From Stenotrophomonas maltophilia (GTDB lineage Bacteria > Pseudomonadota > Gammaproteobacteria > Xanthomonadales > Xanthomonadaceae): 64,000 bases of DNA. Below the pieces are notes generated by a model that saw only the letters and a list, made by a program, of their open reading frames with translations, was not told the DNA's origin and ran no database searches. The stretch lies in NCBI GenBank assembly GCA_009912235.1, contig WNDS01000001.1, positions 434,001 through 498,000 on the forward strand. Reading direction: 5' to 3'. The position numbers and the translations under genes were made by a program. Shown here piece by piece: positions 1 to 14,646 of this stretch; position 1 is the first letter of the stretch; every line of letters begins with the position of its first letter.

Positions 1-374
1 GCAGCACGACCGTCCCGCTGGCTGCACTTCAGGATGAGGCCTTCGTCTCGTCGCCCCGGCATTTCGGACAGGGCTTTCATGACCAACTCCTCCAACTTTG
101 CGAGGCAGCGGGTTTCATGCCGCGTATCGTTCAACAGGCAAGGCAGCTTCAGACGCTCGTAGGCCTGGTGGCTGGCGGCTTCGGCATTGCGCTGCTACCG
201 GCCTCATTGGCTCAAGATGGACGCGAGTACGTCGTGTTCCGCCCCATTCAAGTCGACGCACCAGACGAGTTGCGACATGTGGAACTGCTGATGGCGTGGC
301 GCGAACACGCGCCTTGCGTGATTCGGGACAGGCTGATCGACGAGGTACGCAACGCGATGGCATCAGCCCCGTAA
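1..374 (+). CDS. LysR-family transcriptional regulator, C-terminal part
   Basis: This is the 3' end of a gene that begins before the window; the frame is open from base 3 to the TAA at 372-374. The roughly 123 visible residues look like the second half of a LysR-type effector-binding domain, with the characteristic segment GLVAGGFGIALLPASL in the middle. The N-terminal winged helix-turn-helix is outside the window. LysR regulators bind DNA as tetramers and respond to a small-molecule ligand. The SDR oxidoreductase that follows about 100 bases downstream on the same strand could be a target or just a neighbour. The ligand cannot be inferred. Confidence 0.8.
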   Translation, partial: STTVPLAALQDEAFVSSPRHFGQGFHDQLLQLCEAAGFMPRIVQQARQLQTLVGLVAGGFGIALLPASLAQDGREYVVFRPIQVDAPDELRHVELLMAWREHAPCVIRDRLIDEVRNAMASAP

Positions 375-472
375 TTGAGACGATGCAAATATCATTTCGG
401 CATAAATAATATATTTTACCGACGCCAAAGGGCGTTTCATCATTGTGACATTCCGGTTCACGGAGATGCACA

Positions 473-1357
473 GTGGAACAGAAGCGCCATCAAACAGATG
501 AGATTTTCAAGGACAAGGTCGCCATCGTCACTGGCGCTGCGCATGGGCTTGGACGGGCCTATGTGCAGGCGCTACTTGACCGTGGCGCGCGTGTAGTCGC
601 CAGCGACCTGGGTACGGACAGGGCTGGAGAGGGTGCGAATAGTGCCTTGATCACCGAGGCGGTACGCGCCCTGCAGGCCGGCGAGGAACGCCTGATCGCC
701 CACAGTGGGCGACTGGACCACGAGGCCGGCTGTCAGCAACTCGTGGAATTGGCCATCGCGCAGTTCGGCGCGCTGGACATCCTGATCCATAACGCTGGCT
801 GGGTTGGCTACCAGTCCATTGAAGAGCAGGAAGATGATTTTCTTGAGCGCGCCATCGGCATCAACGTGCGCGCCCCCATCTGGTTTAGCAAGCACGCCTG
901 GGTGCATCTCAAACAGTCTTCGTCAGCACGCGTTGTGCTGACTACATCCGACCGTGCAATGTACCGACGGTACGCGCAGCCAGGTCTGGCGGCCTACGCC
1001 GCCGGCAAGATGGCCCAAACAGGCATCATGAATGCCTTGAGCATGGAGGGCGAACCGCACGGCATCCTGGTCAATGCGATTTCCCCCGTCGCCAAGACCC
1101 GCATGTGGGGAGTGGCGCAGCCGCCCGAGGATCTCAAGCCGGAGTGGGTGGCCCCGGGTGTGCTGTATCTGGCCAGCCCGCTTTGCCAGGACACGGGTGT
1201 CATTCTGCGCGCCAGCAACGGACAGTTCACCGCCACCTGCTTCTGCGAGAACCCTGGCGTCGCCTACCCCACGAACCTGGCGCGGGTTGAATGTGCCAGT
1301 GTGGAGGACATTGCCGCGAACTGGCAGCGCATCAAGGAGTTCAGCGATACGCGATGA
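473..1357 (+). CDS. SDR family NAD(P)-dependent oxidoreductase
   Basis: The product is a 294-residue short-chain dehydrogenase/reductase with a Rossmann fold. The cofactor motif TGAAHGLG is at residues 20-27, HNAG at 106-109, and the catalytic set is N131, S159, Y175 and K179 (YAAGK). The length exceeds the classical 250 residues because of a C-terminal tail of about 45 residues without a recognised motif. The start is GTG at 473, preceded by GGAG about eight bases upstream. A substrate cannot be assigned; the family oxidises or reduces alcohols, ketones and steroids. The LysR gene upstream on the same strand may regulate it, which is inference from position. Confidence 0.85.
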   Translation: MEQKRHQTDEIFKDKVAIVTGAAHGLGRAYVQALLDRGARVVASDLGTDRAGEGANSALITEAVRALQAGEERLIAHSGRLDHEAGCQQLVELAIAQFGALDILIHNAGWVGYQSIEEQEDDFLERAIGINVRAPIWFSKHAWVHLKQSSSARVVLTTSDRAMYRRYAQPGLAAYAAGKMAQTGIMNALSMEGEPHGILVNAISPVAKTRMWGVAQPPEDLKPEWVAPGVLYLASPLCQDTGVILRASNGQFTATCFCENPGVAYPTNLARVECASVEDIAANWQRIKEFSDTR

Positions 1358-1831
1358 TCTCGGCCTGCACAGAATCGCCTTGGTCTCTGCCGATCCTGGT
1401 GAAAGTCCAGCGTGGGATGCGCGCAAGGGGGATTTTGTACTCGGCGGGAATGGTCTGGAAATGCTGTTAATCACCACCGCACGATCTGCATGACGCCCTC
1501 GGAACTGGGCGATTACCCGGACGCCGGAGACGTGTACGTCATTCGCCCCGAAGTCCCATGTATTCCACGCCACTTGTTCAAAGAGTGATGCCGTGTCTCT
1601 GGATCGTGGCCTCGTCGAACAGGACGAGCAGCAGTGGATCTTCGCCTTCTTCGTCGCTTTCCTGCCAAGGCAGCAACCAACGGTTTCCACGGCCCGTCGC
1701 GCCTCGCCCTGGCCAATGGCATCACGCCTTCGCGCTTGGCCGCCTTGCTGGCGCCGTGCCGGCAGGAAGAACCTGAAGTCGAAATCCCCCTGGCCGCAGT
1801 GCCGCTGCGGCATGGGAGTCAGGGTGAAATG
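1358..1831. other. intergenic stretch without a supported gene
   Basis: About 470 bases between the SDR gene and the DUF805 terminator. On the plus strand one frame reads from about 1490 to a TGA near 1586 and continues in the same frame to beyond 1830. The peptide has a fairly balanced composition but shows no start with a ribosome binding site and no motif I recognise. It may be a decayed gene; nothing firmer can be said. Confidence 0.4.
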
Positions 1832-1856
1832 AAAAGGCCGGGGCATGGCCCCGGCC
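1832..1856 (-). terminator. rho-independent terminator of the DUF805 gene
   Basis: A 9-bp perfect stem GGCCGGGGC/GCCCCGGCC (1836-1844 with 1848-1856) closes a 3-base loop. On the minus strand it is followed by TTTT (complement of 1832-1835). It lies 22 bases after the stop of the minus-strand DUF805 gene. Confidence 0.8.
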
Positions 1857-1878
1857 TCCTGTCGACCACCGCTCGCGC

Positions 1879-2250
1879 TTACGGGCGCGGTGCGGGTGCG
1901 CCGAAACGGTTGTCACCCGGCGTGCTCGGCAGCAGGGTGAACACCAGCACCACCAGGCCACCGAACGGCGCCAGCGCCAGCAGGTACATCCAGCCGGACT
2001 GGTTCACGTCGTGCAGGCGGTGCACGGTCACGGCCAGGGTCGGCACGAACAGGCCCAGCGCCACCAGGCCGGTCAGCGCTGCGAACGCCATCATGGCGCC
2101 GGGGGCTTCGGCCAGGGCGCAGATGGTGATCAGCACGATGAAGGGGATGTACAGCAGCACCATGAACAACTGGAACAGCCAGTATTCGCGACGGCTGGCG
2201 CGGCCATCGAACTGCGCAGACCGCTTCAACGGCATGATGAGCTCCTGCAT
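1879..2250 (-). CDS. DUF805 domain-containing membrane protein
   Basis: The 123-residue product is a small inner-membrane protein of the DUF805 family. Visible hallmarks are the N-terminal FDGRASRREYW segment, three to four hydrophobic segments, the conserved HRLHDVNQSGW motif and the C-terminal PGDNRFG. The ATG at 2250 is chosen because GGAG lies seven bases upstream on the minus strand; the longer open frame to 2427 has no homology-like content. The family is widespread and functionally uncharacterised. The gene stands alone and ends in a clear terminator. Confidence 0.85.
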   Translation of the reverse strand: MQELIMPLKRSAQFDGRASRREYWLFQLFMVLLYIPFIVLITICALAEAPGAMMAFAALTGLVALGLFVPTLAVTVHRLHDVNQSGWMYLLALAPFGGLVVLVFTLLPSTPGDNRFGAPAPRP

Positions 2251-2386
2251 TGCATTACTCCATGAATGAAAAGGGTGGCGCAGTCTGCCAAATGCGCGAC
2301 GTTCCGGCAATGGGAGCGTTTTCAACGCATGGAGCTGCGCGCCTGCCGCACGGCCGGTGGGCCGCCGAGACGAAGCGGCGCCGGGG

Positions 2387-3746
2387 TCAGCCCCGCTTGG
2401 CGGCCCGTGCTTCCTCGCGCTGCGCACGCAGCCGGTCCAGCTTTTCCTTCAGCTTGATTTCCAGGCCGCGCGGCACCGGGTTGTAATACACCCGCTCGCC
2501 CATGGCATCCGGAAAGCCGTCTGGTGCAGCGCGATGCCGCCGTCAGCATCATGGTCGTACTGGTACTCGGCACCGTAGCCGAGTTCCTTCATCAGCTTGG
2601 TCGGCACGTTGCGCAGGTGCAGCGGCACTTCTTCGGTACCGCTGTGGCGCACGTCGGCCTTGGCCTGGTTGAACGCGGCATAGCCGGCATTGGATTTGGC
2701 GGTGCTGGCCAGATAGAGCACCAGCTGCGCGAAGGCCAGCTCGCCTTCGGGGCTGCCCAGGCGCTCGTAGATGTCCCAAGCCTCCAGCGCCATGCTCTGC
2801 GCGCGGGGATCGGCCAGGCCGATGTCCTCGATCGCCATGCGGGTCAGCCGGCGCGCCAGGTACGACGGATCGCAGCCGCCATCGAGCATGCGGGTCAGCC
2901 AGTACAGCGCCGCATCCGGGTTGGAGCTGCGCACGGATTTGTGCAGCGCCGAGATCTGGTCGTAGAACTGCTCGCCACCCTTGTCGAAGCGGCGGGTGCG
3001 GTCGGCCAGCACCTGGGTCAGCGTCTGCGGCGTGATCCGCCCGCCCTCATCGGCCGCCAGCTCGGCGGCGATTTCCAGCAGGGTCAGCGCACGGCGCACA
3101 TCGCCGTCGGCGGCAGTGGCGATTTCCAGCAGCAGCTCGGGGGCAACGTCGATGCCCTCCTCGCCCAGCCCGCGTTCGCGGTCGCCCAGGGCGCGCTGCA
3201 ACGCCTCGACGATGTCGGTGGGCGACACGCCCTCCAGCACATGCACGCGGCAGCGCGACAGCAGCGCGGAATTCAGTTCGAACGACGGGTTTTCGGTGGT
3301 GGCACCGACGAACAGGATGGTGCCGCGCTCGATATGCGGCAGGAACGCGTCCTGCTGCGACTTGTTGAAGCGGTGCACTTCGTCCACGAACAGCACCGTG
3401 CGGCGCCCCTCGGCGAAGCGTTGTGCGGCCTCGGCCAGCACTTGGCGCACCTCCAGCAGGCCGGAGAGCACGGCGGAGATGGCGCGGAACTCGACGTCGG
3501 AGTATTCGCCAGCAGCGGCGCCAGCGTGGTCTTGCCGCAGCCCGGCGGGCCCCACAGGATCATCGAATGCACGCGACCGGACTCGACCGCGCGGCGCAGC
3601 GCGCTTTCAGGCGCCAGCAGGCGCTTCTGGCCGACCATCTCATCAAGGGTCTGCGGGCGCATGCGCTCGGCCAGCGGGCGCAGATGATCCCGATCGACGC
3701 TCAGCAGATCGGGGCCGGGGAAGGAAGTGGAACGATGTCTTGGCAC
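2387..3746 (-). pseudogene. rarA: replication-associated recombination protein RarA (MgsA), frame broken twice
   Basis: RarA is a clamp-loader-like AAA+ ATPase acting at stalled replication forks. The 5' part encodes GPPGCGKT (Walker A), the middle part [16 protein letters not shown] (Walker B) and [10 protein letters not shown], and the 3' part the C-terminal YYNPVPRGLE region, but these lie in three frames. A missing base near 3508 separates LAPLLA from EYSDVEF, and another near 2511 separates HQTAF from PDAMGERVYY. Adding one base at each point restores a single frame of about 450 residues, ending with the TGA at 2387-2389. The GTG at 3746 is taken as start; an ATG at 3770 sits upstream of a TACAAT box and is less likely. 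Two independent deletions in an otherwise conserved gene suggest sequence error as much as real decay. Confidence 0.85.
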
Positions 3747-3795
3747 CGGGCCATTGTACCGCGCGCCCATCGGTCACGCCGGGCCATGCCAGGTC

Positions 3796-3866
3796 GTGCT
3801 AACCCAGGTTGGCACCTGCCAGAGCGGATCAGGTCGGATCGCGGTAGCGCCGGGCCATGCCCGGCG
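3796..3866. repeat. SMAG/REP palindrome pair
   Basis: Two GTAG-type palindromes lie between rarA and lolA. The first is GTGCTAACC-CA-GGTTGGCAC (3796-3815) followed by CTGCC, a decayed reversed GTAG. The second is GTAG (3844-3847) plus CGCCGGGC-CAT-GCCCGGCG (3848-3866). Confidence 0.7.
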
Positions 3867-3873
3867 ACCGGAA

Positions 3874-4512
3874 TCACTCGCCGATGATGTCGGTGCCCTT
3901 CGGCGGGGTGAAGCTGAAGGTGCCGGCGGCGAACGCCGGGTTGCGCTTCCAGCCGCTGAAGGTCACCACGGTGCGCTGGCCCACGGCGTCGGTGATCTCC
4001 ATCTTCGCCAGACCCTGGGCGTTGAAGCCCAGCGCGGCGTGCTGGAAGCTGGCCTCGGTCTCGCGCTTGGGCGACAGCGACAGCCGATGCAGGCCGTCAC
4101 GCTGGGCCGCCTCTTCGCTGACGTCGTACTGCTGCTCCAGCAGCGCCGGGTTGATCAGCGCGGTCAGCGGGCTGTTCTGCTCTTCCTTGCCCTGCGCACG
4201 CACGCTGGCCTGCTCCAGCTCCGGCTCGTACATCCAGACTTTCTTGCCGTCGGCGATGATCAGCTGTTCGTGCGGCTTGATGTATTCCCAACGGAACAGG
4301 CGCGGGGCCGACAGCGCGACGCGGCCACTGGTGCTTTCCTTCACCTTGCCGCGGTTGTCGAACACCTGCTGGCTGAACTGCCCGTCCAGGCCCTTCAGGC
4401 CGCTGGTGAAGGATTTCAGGTCATCGCGGGCACCGGCCCAGGCGCTGCTGGCGCTGGCACAGACCACGGCCAGGGTGGTGGTGGCAAGAAAACGGCGGAG
4501 GCGGAAGTTCAT
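3874..4512 (-). CDS. lolA: outer-membrane lipoprotein carrier protein LolA
   Basis: The 212-residue periplasmic chaperone takes lipoproteins from LolCDE and passes them to LolB at the outer membrane. It has a signal peptide of about 25 residues ending SSAWA, then the LolA core with FSQQVFD, RVALSAPRLFRWEY and KKVWMYEPELEQA, and a C-terminal FSFTPPKGTDII typical of the family. The ATG at 4512 is chosen because it begins the signal peptide; the open frame to 4566 adds an unlikely leader. It lies upstream of rarA on the same strand, the usual Xanthomonadaceae order ftsK-lolA-rarA, here with an extra gene between ftsK and lolA. Confidence 0.93.
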   Translation of the reverse strand: MNFRLRRFLATTTLAVVCASASSAWAGARDDLKSFTSGLKGLDGQFSQQVFDNRGKVKESTSGRVALSAPRLFRWEYIKPHEQLIIADGKKVWMYEPELEQASVRAQGKEEQNSPLTALINPALLEQQYDVSEEAAQRDGLHRLSLSPKRETEASFQHAALGFNAQGLAKMEITDAVGQRTVVTFSGWKRNPAFAAGTFSFTPPKGTDIIGE

Positions 4513-4644
4513 GCGGTATCCCGTCGGCGCGCAGGCGCTTGGTCTAGTGAAGTGCAGTGTGCCCAAAGCAAGCTGAATGGGCGATCAGGCGTGATTATGC
4601 CCGGTCCCGCCTGGCCACGCATGCCGCGGACGCGGTTCGGATGA

Positions 4645-10212
<5,568 letters not shown>

Positions 10213-10240
10213 GGCCTGGCTGCCAGGGATTGAATGAGAA

Positions 10241-10265
10241 GCCGGCGCGCGAGCGCCGGCTTTTT
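10241..10265 (+). terminator. rho-independent terminator of trxB
   Basis: GCCGGCGC-GCGA-GCGCCGGC (10241-10260) is followed by TTTTT (10261-10265). It lies 28 bases after the trxB stop. Confidence 0.9.
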
Positions 10266-10276
10266 CATGGGCGGCG

Positions 10277-11815
10277 TCAGCTGGAGACGGCGGTGATCGT
10301 GCCGGCGGGATCGACCAGGCCGTCCGCATCCCGCGAGTTCCGGATGCATTGCACCGAGTGCCGCACGGCCGGTGACTTCACGCCATCGGCATCGACCACC
10401 CGCGTTTCCCAGAACGTCGGCCCACTGCGCCCGTTGTCGCAGCGCATGGTGACCTGGCTGGGCTTGGCACCTTCGGCCTCGATATGCACCTTGCCATCGG
10501 TGCAGGTCCAGCCGGGCGGGCAGCCCACATTGGTGGTGATCAGTTCGATGGGGTACTGCGGGTAGCCTTTGAACGGGACGTCGACCTGCTGCTCCTGCCC
10601 CTGCGAGAGCCGGATCGATTCGATCAGATCGGCCGCAAGCGGCTGGCAGTCCTTGCCTTCGCGGAACAGCCGATAGCCCTTCTCCACGCCCTTCATGGAG
10701 GCGGTGCGGAAGACGGGGTCCTGGAGGGCGGCGACATCCTCAGGATTTGAGTGATAAGCGGTCTCAACGATTACCGAAGGCATCGTGCCAATGCGATTCT
10801 CACCGTGGCTGGCCGGATTCGACTGCGTCCGGATGGGGAACTCCTCATAACCCTCCTGTGCGTGGATGATTTCCCTCATGGCGCAGAGAATGCTGTCTCC
10901 AAGCGCTTTATCCTCAGGCTTGGAGCGGTGATGATAGACCTCGGCACCGCGAACAGCGGCAGAATCGTGCCCATTGGTATGCAAGCTGAGCATCGCGTCC
11001 ACACCCAGGTGATTGGCATAGTTCGGCTGGGCCCGAATGTCCTCGTCAACTTCCCGATTGGCGTTGGGGCTGTCGGGAAACTCGTTCCACATATCCAGAC
11101 GATCCGGGAAAAGCGCTTTCAGGTGATAGCGGGACGACATGTGTTCCCACGGCTTGCCGGACTCCGGATGGAGATCGTCGGATCGACTGCGCGCACGGTG
11201 CACGGCCAACCCGCTTCGCTGGACAATCAGCGCCTCCAGCTCATCGCCATAGACAGGACTGAGAGTGTCCTCCTGGATGCCCAACGGCGCTGGGCGCTGA
11301 TACTCCCAGGCCCTGGTGGGATGGAGTGCAATGTATCCATGACTCGACGAGACCAGTACCGATGAGCGCAGGGAGCGCGCCGCCTTTCTGGGAGACACGG
11401 CCAGATCCTCAGGAAAGTACGCCTCAAGCGCCCGCCCCTCGAACAGGAAGCGGATGTCGTTTACTTCCAACCCCGATTTTTCCGCATAGAACCGCAGCGA
11501 TGAGGCCATGGGATAAAGGAAGCGCTCGCCATAGCTGTCGTATTTCCCCGGTAGATACCCTGGCCCGAAGTTGATCGTCAGTGATCGATCTTCCGTATCC
11601 AGGCGAATGATGACACTCACATGGCGCAAGACCCCCTCTTCTCTCAGATGCCGCTCAAGCTGGGAGGCGGCATCCTGCTCCAGCATAGCCACCACCTCTA
11701 CGTATACCGCCGGATCCTCGCTCAGCCCTCCCTCTCGGGACTCGGATGCACTGGTCAGTGATGCAAAGACCAGTCCCAAAGCAACTACAAGAATCACCGC
11801 TTTCGTTCGACTCAT
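10277..11815 (-). CDS. secreted N-acetylmuramoyl-L-alanine amidase (Amidase_3 type)
   Basis: The 512-residue product starts with a signal peptide (MSRTKAVILVVALGLV, to about residue 25). The central region matches the zinc amidase_3 fold: VSSSHGY supplies the first His, an Asp/Glu-rich stretch follows, AMLSLHTNG supplies the second His, and SVIVETAYHSNPEDVAAL contains the catalytic Glu. The substrate would be peptidoglycan stem peptides. About 130 residues precede the fold, and a C-terminal region of about 130 residues contains four cysteines, including VGCPPGWTCTDG and TMRCDNG, matching no domain I know. The gene uses more A/T-ending codons than its neighbours, a mild sign of transfer. ATG 11815 is chosen at the signal peptide. 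Confidence 0.75.
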   Translation of the reverse strand: MSRTKAVILVVALGLVFASLTSASESREGGLSEDPAVYVEVVAMLEQDAASQLERHLREEGVLRHVSVIIRLDTEDRSLTINFGPGYLPGKYDSYGERFLYPMASSLRFYAEKSGLEVNDIRFLFEGRALEAYFPEDLAVSPRKAARSLRSSVLVSSSHGYIALHPTRAWEYQRPAPLGIQEDTLSPVYGDELEALIVQRSGLAVHRARSRSDDLHPESGKPWEHMSSRYHLKALFPDRLDMWNEFPDSPNANREVDEDIRAQPNYANHLGVDAMLSLHTNGHDSAAVRGAEVYHHRSKPEDKALGDSILCAMREIIHAQEGYEEFPIRTQSNPASHGENRIGTMPSVIVETAYHSNPEDVAALQDPVFRTASMKGVEKGYRLFREGKDCQPLAADLIESIRLSQGQEQQVDVPFKGYPQYPIELITTNVGCPPGWTCTDGKVHIEAEGAKPSQVTMRCDNGRSGPTFWETRVVDADGVKSPAVRHSVQCIRNSRDADGLVDPAGTITAVSS

Positions 11816-11997
11816 TCCCTGATACCCCTTGTCGTTGAGTGCGGACCGCGCATGCAGCCCGACCCCAGCCTGCCCCGCCCGGGGCATGGGATTCGCAGCG
11901 CTCTGGAGAACTCAATTTTTCTCACTGGGCACCCGGCGTGGAACTGCCCAATTCCATCAACATTGTTCGCACTCAGCCTGGCTTATCCTTGTTCCCC

Positions 11998-13131
11998 ATG
12001 CTCTCCGCCCGCTTCCTCGACTCCCTCCAGGCCATCCCCGCCACCGACTGGGACGCCCTGCACGACGGCACCAACCCCTTCATCAGCCACGCCTTCCTGT
12101 CCGGGCTGGAGGAACACGGCTGCCTGCGCGAAGACTGGGGCTGGCAGCCGCAGCACCCCGCCCTGTGGGATGGCGACACCCTGGCGGGCGCCATTCCCGG
12201 CTACCTGAAGACCAATTCCCACGGCGAGTTCGTGTTCGACCACGCCTGGGCCAATGCTTATGCGCGCCATGGCCGCGACTACTACCCGAAGTGGCTGGGC
12301 GCGGTGCCGTACTCCCCGGTCACCGGCCCGCGCCTGCTGGCCCGTCACGATTCGGGGCGGACCGCGCTGCTGGCGGCGCTGCGCGACCAGCTGCCGGCGC
12401 TCGGCGTCTCCTCGGCGCACGTCAATTTCCACACCGCTGTGGAGGAGAGCGCCTTCGATGATGCATGGCTGCTGCGCGAGGACATCCAGTTCCAGTGGCA
12501 GAACCCGGGCGACTGGACCACGTTCGATCAATTCCTGGCGGCGATGGACCACAAGCACCGCAAGAACATCCGCCAGGAGCGCAACAAGGTCACCCGCCAG
12601 GGCATCCATTTCCGCGTGGTGCACGGTGACGAGGCCAGCCGCGCCGACCTGCAGGCGATGTACCGTTTCTACCTGCAGACCTTCCTGGAATACGGCAACG
12701 CGCCGGCGCTGACCGAGGCTTTCCTGCGCCATCTGGCGATCCGGCTGGGCCGGGGACTGGTGATGTTCCTGGCCGAAGCCGATGGCGAGCCGATTGCCGG
12801 TGCGTTGTGCCTGCGCGGCGGCGACACGCTGTACGGCCGCTACTGGGGCGGCGCCACCCTGCCCGGCCTGCACTTCGAAGCCTGCTACTACCAGGGCATC
12901 GAGTATTGCCTGCGCGAGGGCCTGACCCGTTTCGAGCCCGGCGCGCAGGGTGAGCACAAGCTGGCGCGTGGCTTCCTGCCTACCTTGGCACGCAGCCGGC
13001 ACTGGGTGGCCGATGCGGAGTTCGCCGAAGCGCTGCAGGACTGGTGCCGGCAGGAGCGGCGCGATGTGCGGCGGTACCGGCAGGAGCTGCAGGGGCACAG
13101 CCCGTTCCGAACGACGACAACGGACGCGTAG
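11998..13131 (+). CDS. GNAT-superfamily / peptidogalycan biosynthesis-like protein
   Basis: The 377-residue protein belongs to the DUF482-like GNAT family annotated as peptidogalycan biosynthesis protein or putative acyltransferase. Typical segments are the N-terminal NPFISHAFLSGLEEHGC, AWANAYARHGRDYYPK, and HKHRKNIRQERNKV before the C-terminal acyltransferase fold with FEACYYQGIEYC. A protein of this kind may transfer an aminoacyl or acyl group; the substrate is unknown. The ATG at 11998 is the family start. It precedes aat, whose enzyme has a similar aminoacyl-transfer fold, which is suggestive but not evidence of a shared pathway. Confidence 0.8.
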   Translation: MLSARFLDSLQAIPATDWDALHDGTNPFISHAFLSGLEEHGCLREDWGWQPQHPALWDGDTLAGAIPGYLKTNSHGEFVFDHAWANAYARHGRDYYPKWLGAVPYSPVTGPRLLARHDSGRTALLAALRDQLPALGVSSAHVNFHTAVEESAFDDAWLLREDIQFQWQNPGDWTTFDQFLAAMDHKHRKNIRQERNKVTRQGIHFRVVHGDEASRADLQAMYRFYLQTFLEYGNAPALTEAFLRHLAIRLGRGLVMFLAEADGEPIAGALCLRGGDTLYGRYWGGATLPGLHFEACYYQGIEYCLREGLTRFEPGAQGEHKLARGFLPTLARSRHWVADAEFAEALQDWCRQERRDVRRYRQELQGHSPFRTTTTDA

Positions 13132-13162
13132 CGTCGCCGGACTCGACGGTGTGCCAGTCCAG

Positions 13163-13232
13163 GTGCCAACCAAGGTTGGCACCCACCGGACGGGAGCGCC
13201 TCAAAGAGTCGCGGGGCATGGCCCAGCGCTAC
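13163..13232. repeat. SMAG/REP palindrome pair
   Basis: The first is the palindrome GTGCCAACC-AA-GGTTGGCAC (13163-13182) with CCACC. The second is an imperfect one ending GCTAC (13211-13232). Both point the same way, between the GNAT gene and aat. Confidence 0.65.
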
Positions 13233-13259
13233 CAGCGACGCCCTCGCTACAATGCCCGC

Positions 13260-14000
13260 ATGACCCGCCAGCTGCCCTGGCGCCTGGCCGATGGGCCGGA
13301 CGCCCCATTCCCGCCCGCTGAAACCGCGATGCGCCAGCCCGACGGGTTGCTGGCGGTGGGCGGCGACCTGCATCCGCTGCGGCTGCTCAACGCCTACGCC
13401 GGCGGCATCTTTCCGTGGTTCAGCGAGGGCGAGCCGATCCTGTGGTGGTCGCCGGACCCGCGCATGGTGTTCCGTACCGGGGGCGTACACCTCTCCAGCC
13501 GCTTCCGCCGCCAGCTGAAGCAGAGCAGCTGGCAGGTGAGCGCCGATACCGCCTTCGAGCAGGTCATGCGGGCCTGCGCCAGTGCGCCGCGCCCGGGCCA
13601 GGACGGCACCTGGATCAGCCCCGCGATGGTGGAGGCCTACGTGCGCCTGCACGCGCTGGGTTTCGCGCACTCCATTGAAGTGTGGGACGGGGACGCGCTG
13701 GTGGGCGGCATCTACGGGGTGGCGATCGGCCGGATGTTCTTCGGCGAAAGCATGTTCAGCGGGGCCAGCGGCGGCTCCAAGGTGGCGCTGGCGGCGCTGG
13801 CCCGCACCCTGCACGGCTGGGGCTGGCCGCTGCTGGACGCGCAGGTGGAAAACCCGCACCTGCTGCGCATGGGCGCTGAACACCTGCCGCGCGACACCTT
13901 CCTGGACCACGTGCGCCAAGCGGTGCGTGAAGACGGCCATACCGGCAGCTGGCAGGCGCTGGTGGGGCGCTGGCCGGCGGCCAAACTGGCCGGGGGTTAA
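13260..14000 (+). CDS. aat: leucyl/phenylalanyl-tRNA--protein transferase
   Basis: The 246-residue enzyme adds Leu or Phe from tRNA to N-terminal Arg or Lys of proteins, marking them for ClpS-ClpAP degradation in the bacterial N-end rule. Diagnostic motifs are LLAVGGDLHPLRLLNAY, GIFPWF, WWSPDPRMV, DGTWI, AHSIEVWD and the MFFGESMF core. clpA and clpS, the partners in the same pathway, lie 1-4 kb downstream, so the whole route is encoded within 5 kb. The ATG at 13260 fits the conserved N-terminus. Confidence 0.95.
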   Translation: MTRQLPWRLADGPDAPFPPAETAMRQPDGLLAVGGDLHPLRLLNAYAGGIFPWFSEGEPILWWSPDPRMVFRTGGVHLSSRFRRQLKQSSWQVSADTAFEQVMRACASAPRPGQDGTWISPAMVEAYVRLHALGFAHSIEVWDGDALVGGIYGVAIGRMFFGESMFSGASGGSKVALAALARTLHGWGWPLLDAQVENPHLLRMGAEHLPRDTFLDHVRQAVREDGHTGSWQALVGRWPAAKLAGG

Positions 14001-14008
14001 CACAAACT

Positions 14009-14037
14009 TTGCAAGCGGCGCGGGCTGGGCGTAAAAT
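14009..14037 (+). promoter_or_regulatory. sigma-70-like promoter of infA
   Basis: TTGCAA (14009-14014), a 17-base spacer and TAAAAT (14032-14037) lie 48 bases before the infA start. Confidence 0.7.
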
Positions 14038-14085
14038 AGCCGGCTTAGGCCCGCCGTGGCCGTTTTCTGAACCGCACAGGACTAC

Positions 14086-14304
14086 ATGTCGAAAGACGAT
14101 TCCATCGAGTTCGAGGGCACCGTCAGCGAGACGCTGCCGAACACCACTTTTCGCGTTCGTCTGGAGAATGGGCACGAAATCATCGCGCACATTTCCGGCC
14201 GCATGCGCAAGAACTACATCCGCATCCTCACCGGTGACCGGGTCAAGGTTGAAACGACCCCCTACGACCTGACCAAGGGCCGTATCACCTACCGCATGAA
14301 GTAA
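14086..14304 (+). CDS. infA: translation initiation factor IF-1
   Basis: The 72-residue protein has the S1-like OB fold that occupies the A site of the 30S subunit during initiation. It is near canonical, with [32 protein letters not shown] and the terminal KGRITYRMK. Length equals the family norm. It has its own promoter and terminator and is therefore monocistronic. It lies in the usual aat-infA-clpA neighbourhood of Xanthomonadaceae. Confidence 0.98.
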   Translation: MSKDDSIEFEGTVSETLPNTTFRVRLENGHEIIAHISGRMRKNYIRILTGDRVKVETTPYDLTKGRITYRMK

Positions 14305-14334
14305 GCGGTACGGGGCAGCGCGCCACACCGACAG

Positions 14335-14359
14335 GGCCAGCCTTTGCAGCTGGCCTTTT
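14335..14359 (+). terminator. rho-independent terminator of infA
   Basis: GGCCAGC (14335-14341) and GCTGGCC (14349-14355) pair around a 7-base loop, followed by TTTT (14356-14359). The next 287 bases up to 14646 show no gene, tRNA or clear repeat. Confidence 0.85.
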
Positions 14360-14646
14360 GCCGTGGGCGCTTTCGGGCGCTCGCAGGCATGCCGCAGGTC
14401 ATCCTGATCGCTGCCACCCTGATGCCGGTCACGCCCACTTGCGGCAGATCTGCAACGGCATGGGCAGGCGCAGCGTGTAACCCGATCCGTTCCGGTGGCC
14501 GGCAGGCCCGCCTGACCTGCCAGAGGTCACGGTGACTGCACACACCGTGACATCGGTCAGCCATGCTTGAAGCAGATTCGCGCTTGCGCCAGGGGCGGCA
14601 CTCTGGGAACCGGTCCACTCCGGGCCGCCCAATCCCCCGACCCGCC

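Noticed and set aside
923..1846. A 307-residue minus-strand frame covering the SDR gene end and the following gap
   Set aside because: Composition is Arg/Ala/Gly-rich and no motif or ribosome binding site is visible.
14360..14646. tRNA gene between infA and the following gene
   Set aside because: No cloverleaf or conserved T-loop GTTCRANNC with matching acceptor stem was found.
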